Source of the DNA: Lactobacillus equicursoris DSM 19284 = JCM 14600 = CIP 110162
GTDB lineage: Bacteria > Bacillota > Bacilli > Lactobacillales > Lactobacillaceae
NCBI RefSeq assembly: GCF_001434815.1
Contig: NZ_AZDU01000002.1
Coordinates: 1 to 64,000, forward strand
Direction: 5' to 3'
Length of the DNA stretch: 64,000 bases
Below, in pieces: positions 18,515 through 26,929 of this stretch (its first letter is position 1; every line of letters begins with the position of its first letter). The translations under genes and the position numbers were made by a program. The notes beneath the pieces are model-generated. The model had not been told where the DNA came from and searched no databases. It saw nothing but the letters and a program-made list of their open reading frames with translations.

Positions 18515-19350
18515 TATTTGAACTCAATGTAATTGTGGCTGCACTTAGCCAATAGGTTATGCAAATCCCCGATCTTCCAGCACTTTTTATCGATTTCGTC
18601 GGCAAATTCTTGATAAAAAGAATCTGAACACAGATCGATAATCTTGCTGTCAGCTTCTTGGTAAAGCTGGTACAAATCGACCTCTTTTAAAGAAGTTACG
18701 ATATCAGAGCGTTGGTAGGCTGGGTCGGTTAATAGGCTCTTTTGCCGACTAGTCTTTAATTGACAGCCCCACATGCTGGCTCTTTGCCGCAGCAACTCTA
18801 GGCATGCCGCATTTAAGGTGATTGCATCCTGCAAAAGAGTCCAAGCACTGCCCTTTCTGGCTGGCAGGGGCGTTTCAAAAGCATAGCGGCAGTCCAGGGT
18901 CAAGAAATGTCCCATCTCCTGACTGCAGTCAAAACGGCGCATCTGGTGCAGGCTGACCAAGTCTAGAGGCCGGTTTCTCAAGGAAAAGAAGCTAAAATAG
19001 GCATATGAGCCAAAGGCCTGAACGTGCTGACCAGTAACGTTTAACAGGCGAGAAAGAAACTTCTTGATGGTCAATTCCCGGTCGGGCGCTGTCTTATAGG
19101 CCTGATAAAAGAGGCTGCGGGTGGTCATTTTTTCCAGTAAAATTAGTCCTTCTTCTTGATCAAAAACCACAGTCTGGTATTTATCCTGGATCGGCTTTAG
19201 CTGGCAGTCAAAGGCAAACAAGGTGCTGGGCTTGATCCGGTAATTATTATCGATGGTAACCTTCTCTTCTAACGCTTCATTCGCCAATAAATCTGGCAAG
19301 AGCTCTCGCCGAATCACCTGCTTAGCCATCATCTTGATCGTTTTTTTCAT
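18514..19350 (-). CDS. Hypothetical protein
   Basis: Not recognised. About 278 residues, basic at the N-terminus (MKKTIKMMAKQVIRRELL) and otherwise mixed, with no signal peptide or clear membrane segment. Segments such as YFSFFSLRNRPLDLVSLHQM and LLQDAITLNAACLELLRQR suggest alpha-helical globular folding. Seven cysteines are scattered without a zinc-binding pattern. Start is set at ATG 19350, with AGGAGA about ten bases upstream; in-frame ATG 19371 and TTG 19410 are possible but have weaker sites. Stands alone between a LysR gene and a PAP2 gene, and ends at the shared terminator. Confidence 0.75.
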   Translation of the reverse strand: MKKTIKMMAKQVIRRELLPDLLANEALEEKVTIDNNYRIKPSTLFAFDCQLKPIQDKYQTVVFDQEEGLILLEKMTTRSLFYQAYKTAPDRELTIKKFLSRLLNVTGQHVQAFGSYAYFSFFSLRNRPLDLVSLHQMRRFDCSQEMGHFLTLDCRYAFETPLPARKGSAWTLLQDAITLNAACLELLRQRASMWGCQLKTSRQKSLLTDPAYQRSDIVTSLKEVDLYQLYQEADSKIIDLCSDSFYQEFADEIDKKCWKIGDLHNLLAKCSHNYIEFK

Positions 19351-19610
19351 TGCGCTTTTTTCTCCTATCATCTCAAGGCTCTTGTAAAAATATGCATCGA
19401 ACACTCCCAAGTCCTGATATTTTTAGCCTCCATTAATTTAGCAAACCTTTTCTAAAATAGCAAGCGGTTTCATCAAGAAAAGGCCACACTTTTGTTTCCG
19501 CTTTCTTGCAGGTTGCTTTTCTTCTCTGCGACGTGTAAAATATTTCCGGTAATACCGAACTTTTACGCTGGGTGAACTCCTGGCTTTGAATAGCAAAAGG
19601 ACGAGAAAAC

Positions 19611-20198
19611 TTGCGAATTGATATTATCTCATTAATCATCTCTGGTTTCGTCTTGCTGTGGCTGATTCTCAACATTCTTTTTTCACCAAGCTTCAACCGC
19701 TTCGATCAGGCCTTGCACCAGAAATTAGTAAAAACGCAGAAAAACATTTTTTGGAAAATCATTGCCTTTGTCAACGAGCCCAAATTAGTGATTGTTTGGG
19801 ATGTCCTCTTGGCAGGCCTTCTCTTAAATGATGGCAACTATCCCTTAGCCCTGTGGACCTTGGTAACCTTAGGCTTTACTGATGGGGCTGGTTTTGTCAT
19901 CAAGCATATCGTGAAGAGAAACCGCCCCCACGCCCACTTATCTGAAGAAGAAGGATACAGCTTCCCTAGCGGCCATGTCTTAGGCGCAACCACGATGTGT
20001 CTCATCTTGTACGCCCTCCTTCGCCGGGTCCTGCCAGAATTTTTTAGCATTTTCCTGATTGTCTACTGGCTCTTTGTGGTCATCTCCCGCTTAAACCTGC
20101 GGGCCCACTACCCTTCAGACGTCTTAGGCGCAGTTGCCTTATCGGTCTTTTGCTTCACGGTCGTTCAAAGCATCTACGCTGCTCTTTTTTTGCAATAG
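19611..20198 (+). CDS. PAP2-family membrane phosphatase
   Basis: 195 residues with about five membrane segments. The three phosphatase motifs are complete: KHIVKRNRP (about 103-111), SFPSGH (about 121-126) and SRLNLRAHYPSD (about 163-174). Such enzymes remove phosphate from phosphatidic acid, undecaprenyl pyrophosphate or similar lipids at the outer membrane face; the exact lipid is unknown, and a role in recycling undecaprenyl pyrophosphate is a reasonable guess. Start is TTG 19611 with AAAGGA upstream. Monocistronic. Confidence 0.9.
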   Translation: MRIDIISLIISGFVLLWLILNILFSPSFNRFDQALHQKLVKTQKNIFWKIIAFVNEPKLVIVWDVLLAGLLLNDGNYPLALWTLVTLGFTDGAGFVIKHIVKRNRPHAHLSEEEGYSFPSGHVLGATTMCLILYALLRRVLPEFFSIFLIVYWLFVVISRLNLRAHYPSDVLGAVALSVFCFTVVQSIYAALFLQ

Positions 20199-20214
20199 AG
20201 AAAATAGAAAAGAA

Positions 20215-20244
20215 AAAACGTCCAAGAATCATCTTGGACGTTTT
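20215..20244. terminator. Bidirectional terminator
   Basis: Perfect 13-bp stem AAAACGTCCAAGA/TCTTGGACGTTTT, loop ATCA, between the PAP2 gene and the converging degV paralogue. Confidence 0.92.
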
Positions 20245-20260
20245 CATATACTATTAAACT

Positions 20261-21100
20261 CTATGCATTTACAAAGGCCACCATCAAGCCGCCGCGTTCA
20301 GCATAAAAAGAACAAAGCCCTCGCATCGGGCGAATGGTAATCTTGGCATCTGGATACTTTTCTAAAATCAGCTCTTTGAGCTTTTCAGCATCGGTCAGGT
20401 TTTCGCATTCATCGATAATCACCCGGCCGCCTTGATACTTATTTTCTTCCATTTGCTTAACCAGCTCTTTGAGCGCCTTCTTCATCCCGCGGGCCTTGGT
20501 CAACGGTTTTAAGTCGCCGTCGACGCTGGCCGTCCCAATCAGGTTGATCTTGAGTAGGCCAGCTAACTTGGCTACGGCTGGGGACACCCGACCATTTAAG
20601 GAAAGATTTCTCAAAGATTGTAACAAAAAGAGCAAACTCGTTTTGGTCCGGTATTCAGCAATCTTGCTTTCTAGGTCAGCAAAGCGCAGCTTCGGGTCTT
20701 GCAGCATCTCTTCGATGCCTTCTATGATCAGCTCGAGCTCTGGCCCTGCCGACCGGGAGTCAACCACAATAATCTTGGCCAGGGGGTGGCTTTCCAGGTA
20801 AATATCTCTAGCCTGCAAGGCTGACGAGTAAGTCCCCGACATGCCGCTGGTAATGGTCACGATAATGGCTTGCTCCGCCCCGTCTAAAGCATCCAGCCAG
20901 CGCTGGATGCTGGGAGCCGCGGTCTTGCCAGCTTCTTGGTTGACCTCCATCTTGGTTAAAAAGTCGCTGATATTTAAATTTTCATCGTCAAGCAGGTTCT
21001 CTTCGCCAAAAGTCAAAGTCAGTGGCACCACCTCTAAGTTGCGGGCTGGGTCTGACAAGGTGTTGGCGCTTGAGTCCACGATTAGTCTTACATTTTCCAT
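20261..21100 (-). CDS. DegV-family fatty-acid-binding protein (second copy)
   Basis: 279 residues with the DegV opening VRLIVDSSANT, the SGMSGTYSSAL loop, LRNLSLNGRVS in place of the usual LxxLxxGGR and a C-terminal GGLMVAF. It is diverged from the copy at 5484-6329, which keeps a more standard GGRLG segment. Likely role: binding a fatty acid for phosphorylation by FakA, or another lipid-binding task. Start set at ATG 21100 with GAGG ten bases upstream; TTG 21109 is too close to that site. Confidence 0.9.
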   Translation of the reverse strand: MENVRLIVDSSANTLSDPARNLEVVPLTLTFGEENLLDDENLNISDFLTKMEVNQEAGKTAAPSIQRWLDALDGAEQAIIVTITSGMSGTYSSALQARDIYLESHPLAKIIVVDSRSAGPELELIIEGIEEMLQDPKLRFADLESKIAEYRTKTSLLFLLQSLRNLSLNGRVSPAVAKLAGLLKINLIGTASVDGDLKPLTKARGMKKALKELVKQMEENKYQGGRVIIDECENLTDAEKLKELILEKYPDAKITIRPMRGLCSFYAERGGLMVAFVNA

Positions 21101-21278
21101 TTTATTCAATCCTCACTTTGCAATCAGCTCATGATCCTCTGCCTCTATTTTAACAGTTTTTCATGCCAAAAATGCATCTTTAGCGAACCGCTTCCAGAGA
21201 TTTTTGTCAAATCTTTTCCTAAGAAAGTAAAATAAGCGTAAAAAAGCGTTTTTGGAATCACTTTCAAAAAATACGCTG

Positions 21279-21307
21279 TTTACGGATTCACAAACTTATA
21301 CTATAAT
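21279..21307 (+). promoter_or_regulatory. Strong predicted promoter of eno
   Basis: TTTACG, a 17-base spacer and consensus TATAAT (21302-21307). The start would fall near 21314, leaving a leader of about 70 bases. Confidence 0.75.
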
Positions 21308-21313
21308 GAACTT

Positions 21314-21382
21314 GTAAATAATTACAGAGCGTATGCTCTTGCTGGTAGCAAGCTACTAGCGTATTTTAAGGAGGATTTTTTA
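21314..21382 (+). promoter_or_regulatory. Structured eno leader
   Basis: Two adjacent hairpins: AGAGC/GCTCT with loop GTAT (21326-21339) and GCTGGTAG/CTACTAGC with loop CAAG (21341-21360), then AAGGAGG before the ATG. They may stabilise the message; there is no terminator or start-blocking pairing visible. Confidence 0.5.
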
Positions 21383-22660
21383 ATGACCAAGGTTGTTATT
21401 GAAAACGTTCATGCTAGAGAAATCTTTGACTCACGTGGTAACCCAACTGTTGAAGTTGAAGTTACTTTGTCAAACGGCGTAGTTGGCCGCGCTGAAGTTC
21501 CATCAGGTGCTTCAACTGGTGAAAACGAAGCTGTTGAATTGCGTGACGGTGGTTCACGTTTGGGCGGCAAGGGTGTTATGAAGGCTGTTAACAACGTTAA
21601 CACTGCCATCAACAACGAATTACAAGGTGCTGACCCATTCAACCAACCAGCTATCGACAAGGCTATGATCGAACTTGACGGTACTCCAAACAAGGGTAAG
21701 TTGGGCGCCAACGCTATCTTGGGTACTTCCATGGCTACTGCTGTAGCAGCTGCTAAGGCTACCCACCAACCTCTTTACCGTTACCTTGGCGGTACTGACT
21801 TGTCAATGCCACAAACTTTCCACAACGTTATCAACGGTGGTGAACACGCTGACAACGGCATCGACATCCAAGAATTCATGATCACTCCAGTTAAGAAGAC
21901 TTCATTCCGTGACGGCTTCGAAAAGATCGTTAACACTTACCACACCTTGAAGAAGGTTTTGGAAGAAAAGGGTTACGAAACTGGCTTGGGTGACGAAGGT
22001 GGTTTCGCACCTAACATGAAGGACTCAGAAGAAGCTTTGCGTGCATTGCACGAAGCCATCGAACGTGCTGGTTACGTTCCGGGTGAAGACATCGCTATCG
22101 CCTGCGACTGTGCTGCTTCATACTACTACAACAAGGAAGACGGCAAGTACCACCTGGAAGGCAAGGTTCTTGACGGTGACCAATTGGCAGAATACTACGA
22201 CAAGTTGCTCGCAGAATTCCCAGAATTGATCTCAATGGAAGACCCATACGACGAAAACGACACTGAAGGTATGGTTAAGTTCACTCAAAGCCACAAGGAC
22301 CGTCTGCAAATCGTTCTTGACGACTTTATCTGCACCAACCCACGCTTGCTTGAAAAGGCTATCAAGGAAGGCGCAGGTAACGCTTCATTGATCAAGCTGA
22401 ACCAAATCGGTACTGTAACTGAAACTTTGGAAACTATCCGGATTTCACGTCAACACGGTTACAACACTATGATTTCTCACCGTTCAGGTGAAACTGGTGA
22501 CACCTTCATCGCTGACTTCGCAGTTGCTACTAACGGTGGCCAATTGAAGACTGGTGCTCCAGCTCGTTCAGAACGTGTTGAAAAGTACAACCAATTGCTT
22601 AGAATCGAAGAACAACTTGGCGACGGCGAACGCCTTGACTTCTTCCCAGCTCAAGACTAA
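21383..22660 (+). CDS. eno: Enolase
   Basis: Glycolytic 2-phosphoglycerate dehydratase. 425 residues, full length. Visible: AREIFDSRGNPTVEVEV, the SGASTGENEAVELRD loop, ITPVKKTSFRDGFE region, metal ligands in SMEDPYDEND and VLDDFICTNP, catalytic Lys in SLIKLNQIG and SHRSGETGDTFIAD. Codon use is far more biased than in neighbours (mostly GCT, GTT, AAC, GAA, CCA), as expected of a very highly expressed gene. Strong promoter, structured leader and AAGGAGG fit this. Monocistronic. Confidence 0.98.
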   Translation: MTKVVIENVHAREIFDSRGNPTVEVEVTLSNGVVGRAEVPSGASTGENEAVELRDGGSRLGGKGVMKAVNNVNTAINNELQGADPFNQPAIDKAMIELDGTPNKGKLGANAILGTSMATAVAAAKATHQPLYRYLGGTDLSMPQTFHNVINGGEHADNGIDIQEFMITPVKKTSFRDGFEKIVNTYHTLKKVLEEKGYETGLGDEGGFAPNMKDSEEALRALHEAIERAGYVPGEDIAIACDCAASYYYNKEDGKYHLEGKVLDGDQLAEYYDKLLAEFPELISMEDPYDENDTEGMVKFTQSHKDRLQIVLDDFICTNPRLLEKAIKEGAGNASLIKLNQIGTVTETLETIRISRQHGYNTMISHRSGETGDTFIADFAVATNGGQLKTGAPARSERVEKYNQLLRIEEQLGDGERLDFFPAQD

Positions 22661-22680
22661 TTTAATTAGTTATTGATCTA

Positions 22681-22708
22681 AAAAAGACTTGCATCTGCAA
22701 GTCTTTTT
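22681..22708. terminator. Bidirectional terminator after eno
   Basis: Perfect stem AAAAAGACTTGCA/TGCAAGTCTTTTT with a TC loop and seven T on the plus strand. It also lies after the converging DUF4230 gene. Confidence 0.92.
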
Positions 22709-22737
22709 TTATGCCCTTTTTTAATGTCTACTCTTGT

Positions 22738-23340
22738 CTATTTGCTGGAAGCGGTTTGAATTACTAACTTTTTACCATCCAGCTGCCCTTTTAAGAGCTG
22801 CTTGACTACCTTCTTGGCGTTTTGGTTGGCCTGCTTGGTAATCCCTGCCTGCCTTGCCAGCTTGGTCGCTTTCTTCAAAGCAGCTGCTTCAGCATCTGTT
22901 ACGTCTTCTTTCTTGTTCCAGTTAAACAAGGCATAGCTTTGGTCATAGAACTTGATGGAAGAAGCGTCAATCGCCTTCGACAGGATCACCGCTTTGGGCA
23001 GGGTCACGGTCACCTGCTGGTCAGAGACCTTGATCTTCATCTGCTTAACCTTGATCCCCGCCTTAAAATTAGCCGTATAGACCATGGTAAAGCCCTTCTT
23101 AGTGATAAAAGGAATTTGCCCTTGCGAAACTTTGTAGAGGCCCGTATAAGTATATTTTTCCGTTGACAGCTCAGCAATATCTTCCAGCTTGGCCGAAACC
23201 GTCGCCACCGTCACCTGATCCTTGCTTTGCTTGGGTAGGTGCTGGCCGATAACGACCCCTGCCGCTAAAACTGCCACCAGAGCGATGAGGGTCAGTGCCC
23301 TATTGAGGATTCCACCTCCGCTCCTCTTGATTTTTTTCAA
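22738..23340 (-). CDS. DUF4230 membrane-anchored protein
   Basis: 200 residues: basic N-terminus, one membrane anchor (about 12-30) and an extracytoplasmic domain with VSAKLEDIAELSTEKYTYTG, the opening typical of DUF4230 proteins, then beta-rich KVKQMKIKVSDQQVTVTLPKA and a Lys-rich tail. No biochemical function is known for the family. Start is TTG 23340 with AGGAG about ten bases upstream, behind a good promoter. Monocistronic. Confidence 0.82.
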   Translation of the reverse strand: MKKIKRSGGGILNRALTLIALVAVLAAGVVIGQHLPKQSKDQVTVATVSAKLEDIAELSTEKYTYTGLYKVSQGQIPFITKKGFTMVYTANFKAGIKVKQMKIKVSDQQVTVTLPKAVILSKAIDASSIKFYDQSYALFNWNKKEDVTDAEAAALKKATKLARQAGITKQANQNAKKVVKQLLKGQLDGKKLVIQTASSK

Positions 23341-23373
23341 TAAAATTCATCTCCTAGCTATTACTGGCTATTA

Positions 23374-23402
23374 ATGATAGCAAGAGAAAATTATTTTTTC
23401 AA
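23374..23402 (-). promoter_or_regulatory. Predicted promoter of the DUF4230 gene
   Basis: On the minus strand TTGAAA (23402-23397), exactly 17 bases, then TATCAT (23379-23374), 34 bases before the TTG start. Confidence 0.6.
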
Positions 23403-23514
23403 GAATTTGCCGGTCTCCTTGTTAGAATCTTAAGTCTTGGACCGAATTTTATTTATTTTTTAACGTGAAATGCATAAATGATAAATAAAGAATAGTTTTA
23501 CACTCTTTTTGACA

Positions 23515-23530
23515 AATTTTCATGAAAATT
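23515..23530. promoter_or_regulatory. Perfect 16-bp palindrome, possible operator
   Basis: AATTTTCATGAAAATT lies ten bases upstream of the -35 element of the amino-acid transporter promoter. A dimeric regulator could bind here; the regulator is unknown and the site is A/T-rich. Confidence 0.35.
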
Positions 23531-23540
23531 GTTTTTCCTC

Positions 23541-23569
23541 TTGCATTTTACTAAGATTTAGTCTAAAAT
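23541..23569 (+). promoter_or_regulatory. Predicted promoter of the amino-acid ABC transporter
   Basis: TTGCAT (23541-23546), 17 bases, TAAAAT (23564-23569). The transcript would begin near 23576, about 325 bases before the first transporter ATG. Part of the spacer is an imperfect ACTAA/TTAGT inverted repeat. Confidence 0.6.
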
Positions 23570-23629
23570 TAAAAACTAATAAAAGAACTAAGTAAATTTC
23601 TTATTTTTTATTTTTTTCTTAAACAGATT

Positions 23630-23900
23630 GGAGCAAATTACCATGAGGACTAGGAGCAACAGACAAAGCTAAAGATCATCTCTTTGATGAAGCTTTAGCA
23701 GCCAATTCGCAAACATCGTTAATTAGGCACTGCTGCCTAGCGACTTGTCTGTCTAATCAGTCACTCTTTTATCCAGTAATATGCTTATATGATCTTTTTA
23801 ATCTTATTAACTTTATTACAGAATTTAAAAGTACTCTTTCTAATTAGCCAAACAGCTTGCCAGAGTCAGCTTTGCCTTAGATCATAGAAAAGGATTGCAC
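23630..23900 (+). promoter_or_regulatory. Structured leader of the amino-acid ABC transporter
   Basis: Closing stem ACAGACAA/TTGTCTGT (23659-23666 with 23745-23752) encloses hairpin GCTAAAG/CTTTAGC (23668-23674 with 23693-23699, extended inside by TCATC/GATGA) and hairpin TAGGCA/TGCCTA (23724-23729 with 23734-23739). Further down, ATGATCTTT (23789-23797) can pair with AAAGATCAT (23671-23679) of the first hairpin, or its overlap TATGATCT can pair with AGATCATA (23879-23886) directly before the Shine-Dalgarno. This is the shape of a switching leader; no known riboswitch or T-box core was recognised. Confidence 0.5.
23643..23672 (+). CDS. Predicted 9-residue leader peptide
   Basis: ATG with GGAG nine bases upstream opens a frame reading MRTRSNRQS and ending at TAA 23670-23672. 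Three of nine codons are Arg (AGG, AGG, AGA), with one Asn and one Gln. Codons 6-8 form the 5' arm of the first stem of the leader fold and the stop codon lies in the second stem, so ribosome position would affect folding. Too short for statistical support; its case rests on the Shine-Dalgarno, codon content and fit with the RNA structure. Confidence 0.4.
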   Translation: MRTRSNRQS

Positions 23901-24641
23901 ATGAACAAGATCATCGAGGTTAAGCACTTAAAGAAGAACTACGGTGAAAAAGAAGTCCTAAAGGACGTCAACGCCGTCATTGAAAAAGGCAAGGTAATTA
24001 CGGTTATCGGACCATCTGGTTCCGGGAAGAGTACTTTTTTGCGTTGTCTGAACTTACTGGAAAAGCCAACCAGTGGCCAGGTTATTTTTGAAGGAACAGA
24101 ATTAACCGACTTAAAAGAAGAACAGCTTGACGACCTGCGGCAAAAGATGGGAATGGTCTTCCAAAGCTTCAACCTGTTCCCGAACATGTCCGTCATCGAA
24201 AACATCAAATTGGCACCAATGAAGGTCAAGGGGATGGATGATGCATCTGCTACCAAATTGGCTCATAAGCTCTTGCAAAAGGTTGGCTTAGACGACTTTG
24301 CAGATCATGCCCCAGCCAGCCTGTCAGGCGGCCAGCAGCAGCGTGTCGCCATCGCCCGGGCGCTAGCCATGAGTCCTGACATGATGCTCTTTGACGAGCC
24401 AACCAGTGCCCTTGACCCGGAAATGGTCGGCGAAGTTTTAAAGACCATGCAAGAACTAGCCCAGTCCGGCATGACCATGGTGGTTGTCACCCACGAAATG
24501 GGCTTTGCCCGCAAGGTTTCCGATGAGGTTTGGTTTATGGCTGATGGCTACCTGCTGGAAAAAGGCAGCCCAGATGAAGTCTTTGACCATCCACAAAATG
24601 ACCGTTTGAAAGACTTTTTGAACAAGATCCTAGAAGCATAA
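23901..24641 (+). CDS. glnQ: Polar amino-acid ABC transporter ATPase (GlnQ-like)
   Basis: 246-residue ATPase of the PAAT family: Walker [10 protein letters not shown] (about 33-41), Q-loop [18 protein letters not shown], Walker [13 protein letters not shown] and switch VTHEMGFA. It powers the fused binding protein-permease encoded 14 bases downstream. Start is ATG 23901, six bases after AAAAGGA; an in-frame TTG at 23895 overlaps that site. GlnPQ systems of lactic bacteria import glutamine, glutamate or asparagine; here the substrate is inferred from family only, and arginine is also possible. Confidence 0.93.
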   Translation: MNKIIEVKHLKKNYGEKEVLKDVNAVIEKGKVITVIGPSGSGKSTFLRCLNLLEKPTSGQVIFEGTELTDLKEEQLDDLRQKMGMVFQSFNLFPNMSVIENIKLAPMKVKGMDDASATKLAHKLLQKVGLDDFADHAPASLSGGQQQRVAIARALAMSPDMMLFDEPTSALDPEMVGEVLKTMQELAQSGMTMVVVTHEMGFARKVSDEVWFMADGYLLEKGSPDEVFDHPQNDRLKDFLNKILEA

Positions 24642-24655
24642 ACCGAGGCAAGAAC

Positions 24656-26161
24656 ATGAAAAAACTCATCAAAATTTTTACCATTATTTTTCTCTTTTTA
24701 ATGGGGCTGGCCGCCAGCCCCCTCACCTCTTCAGCTGAAGCCGCCAGCAAAAAAGTCGCTGCTGGCACCGTTATGAAAAAGATCAAGAACTCCGGCAAAA
24801 TCGTGGTCGGCATGTCCGCTGACTACCCGCCAATGGAGTTTACCAAGAACGTCAACGGCAAGAACAAGTTTGTCGGCGTCGACGTGGAACTGGCCAAGCA
24901 AATTGCCAAAGACTTGGGCGTTAAGCTGGAAATCAAGAACATGGACTTTGACTCCTTGCTGGTGGCCTTGGAAACGGGCAAGATCGACGTCATAATTTCC
25001 GGGATGACCCCAACCAGCGAACGTAAGAAGAGCATCGACTTCTCCAAGATCTACTACGCCGAAAAGTCTGACTACTTCGTCATCAACAAGACCAACAAGG
25101 CTAAGTACACCTCAACCAGTTCCTTCAAGGGCAAGACGGTTGGGGCGCAAACTGGGTCTCTTCAATACACCAGTTTGAAAAAGAGTGCCTCTAAGGCTAA
25201 TATCAAGGTCAAGGGCTTAGCCAAGATTTCCAACCTCTTAATGGCTTTAAAGTCTGGCAAGGTGGATGCAGTTCTTTTAGGGGAATTAAACGCCAAGACC
25301 TACAAGACCAACGACTCAAGCCTTTCCCTGGTTAAATCCAGCCTCAGCCAAGCCCAAATGGGCAATGCGGTCGGCGTTGCCAAGGGCCAAAGCGACTTGG
25401 TTAGCGCCATCAACAAGACTATCAACAAGTGCCAAAAGCAAGACCTCTTTAACAAGAAGTACATCCCAGCTGCTGCCAAGGCCATGAAGTCTGCTTCAAG
25501 CAAGAAGTCCAACTCCATGATCAAGTACTCCAGCTACTTCGCTACCGGTCTTGGCTACACCATGATCATCACCATCTGCTCCATCACGATCGGTTTGATC
25601 CTGGGCGTGATCTTCGCTTTGATGCGTTTGTCCAACAACCCAATCCTGCACGCCATTGCTGTTGTTTACATTGAATTCCTCCGCGGGACCCCGCAAATGG
25701 TTCAAGTCATGTTTGTCTACTTCGGCGTGGGGATGCTGATCAAGAACATGCCAGCTTTGGCTGCCGGGATTATCGCCATTGGGCTTAACTCTGGGGCCTA
25801 CGTGGCTGAAGACATCCGTTCCGGGATCAACTCCGTTGACCCTGGTCAAACCGAAGCTGCACGTTCATTAGGCTTGTCTAAGGCCAAGACTTACCGCTAC
25901 GTAGTCTTCCCACAAGCCTTAAAGAACATCTGGCCAGCTCTGGGCAACGAATTCATCACCCTGACCAAGGACAGCTCACTGGTTTCCGTAATCGGGGTTG
26001 GTGAATTGATGTACGAAACTGGTTTGGTACAAACTGCCACCTACCGGGGCGTCATGCCGCTGTTCATCACCATGTGCATCTACTTCGTGGTTACCTTTAT
26101 CTTAACCCGTCTTCTGAACTACTTTGAAAAGAAGATGAACCTGACTAGTGCTCGCAGCTAA
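24656..26161 (+). CDS. glnP: Fused amino-acid binding protein and permease (GlnP-like)
   Basis: 501 residues: signal segment (1-32), one substrate-binding domain (about 38-275, beginning KIKNSGKIVVGMSADYPPME, with FVGVDVELAKQIAKDLG), then the permease with about five membrane segments (290-495) and the EAA loop VDPGQTEAARSLGLSKAKTYR. Lactococcal GlnP has two tandem binding domains; this one has one. The protein self-assembles with the upstream ATPase. Many Lys residues in the binding domain. GAGG lies seven bases before the ATG. Ends at a strong terminator. Confidence 0.93.
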   Translation: MKKLIKIFTIIFLFLMGLAASPLTSSAEAASKKVAAGTVMKKIKNSGKIVVGMSADYPPMEFTKNVNGKNKFVGVDVELAKQIAKDLGVKLEIKNMDFDSLLVALETGKIDVIISGMTPTSERKKSIDFSKIYYAEKSDYFVINKTNKAKYTSTSSFKGKTVGAQTGSLQYTSLKKSASKANIKVKGLAKISNLLMALKSGKVDAVLLGELNAKTYKTNDSSLSLVKSSLSQAQMGNAVGVAKGQSDLVSAINKTINKCQKQDLFNKKYIPAAAKAMKSASSKKSNSMIKYSSYFATGLGYTMIITICSITIGLILGVIFALMRLSNNPILHAIAVVYIEFLRGTPQMVQVMFVYFGVGMLIKNMPALAAGIIAIGLNSGAYVAEDIRSGINSVDPGQTEAARSLGLSKAKTYRYVVFPQALKNIWPALGNEFITLTKDSSLVSVIGVGELMYETGLVQTATYRGVMPLFITMCIYFVVTFILTRLLNYFEKKMNLTSARS

Positions 26162-26193
26162 TTGCAATTAGCCAATCTATAAGAAAATAAGCA

Positions 26194-26226
26194 AAAAAGA
26201 TCGTTAGCAAAGCTAACGATCTTTTT
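26194..26226. terminator. Bidirectional terminator after glnP
   Basis: Perfect 15-bp stem (26194-26208 with 26212-26226) with an AAA loop and T/A tracts; serves glnP and the converging hypothetical gene. Confidence 0.92.
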
Positions 26227-26227
26227 G

Positions 26228-26863
26228 TTATTTATGCAATTCTTGACTAACTTGCTCTTGGTACCAGATTAAAATTGCATTGGCCACATCCGTCCGGTTG
26301 ACCTCTTGAACGCGGCTTTCGCCAACATCGATAATCAGTGGCAAGCCCTGGCCGCGGGCCTCAGAATTAACCAGGTCTAGACGCTGACGCAGATGATCGT
26401 GAATCCTGCTTCTTCTTTGATCCAAATCGCCAAACTTTTGCCGGTAGTCTTCCCCGCTTAAGTCATGCTGCCATTTTTCCCGCCACAACTGAAAGCTCAA
26501 TACAATCTGGGCATAAGCAGCCATGTTCTTTTTCAAATCGGCTATTAGATCTGGATAAAAGTCAGGATCTTCATCAGGAGCCACTCCTAGTTGTTCTAAA
26601 GCCTCAGAATTGATCTGGTAAACTACTTTTCCTCTCCCGGATTGGGCTAAGGCATCATCAGTTAGTTTGGCAAGTAGACATAGGTAGGCTTTTTTTATCT
26701 CTTGCTCACTGCATTTTGTTCCTCCTGGCAAATAGCCAAGCCCTTGCAGTTTAGCTTCTACACGATCCCACGGATTGTCATTTTCATTGCTACCTGCTTT
26801 TTCCAGCATCCCCTGAATGTCCAAAATAAGGTTGATTTCTTCAATTCGCGTTAATTTTGCCAT
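26228..26863 (-). CDS. Hypothetical protein
   Basis: Not recognised. 211 residues, acidic, mostly helical, no signal peptide or membrane segment. Features: NDNPWDRVEAKLQGLGYLP near residue 28, a long helical middle (LIADLKKNMAAYAQIVLSFQ) and basic DQRRSRIHDHLRQRLD. ATG 26863 has GGTGG seven bases upstream. It follows the LysR gene on the same strand, 66 bases apart, so the two could be cotranscribed. It might be a strain- or species-specific cytoplasmic protein. Confidence 0.75.
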   Translation of the reverse strand: MAKLTRIEEINLILDIQGMLEKAGSNENDNPWDRVEAKLQGLGYLPGGTKCSEQEIKKAYLCLLAKLTDDALAQSGRGKVVYQINSEALEQLGVAPDEDPDFYPDLIADLKKNMAAYAQIVLSFQLWREKWQHDLSGEDYRQKFGDLDQRRSRIHDHLRQRLDLVNSEARGQGLPLIIDVGESRVQEVNRTDVANAILIWYQEQVSQELHK

Positions 26864-26929
26864 CTGTTGTCCACCTTTCTTTTATCTTTCTTTTTAATTT
26901 TTACTTTCCATTATACCATTACCATTACC

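Noticed and set aside
19433-19696. Minus-strand frame of 87 codons
   Set aside because: It overlaps the start of the PAP2 gene, has no family features and no ribosome site.
21276-21292. Catabolite-response (cre) site at the eno promoter
   Set aside because: TGTTTACGGATTCACA departs from the cre consensus at core positions.
23640-23760. T-box leader for the amino-acid transporter
   Set aside because: No T-box sequence (TGGNACCGCG), specifier loop or terminator/antiterminator pair is present.
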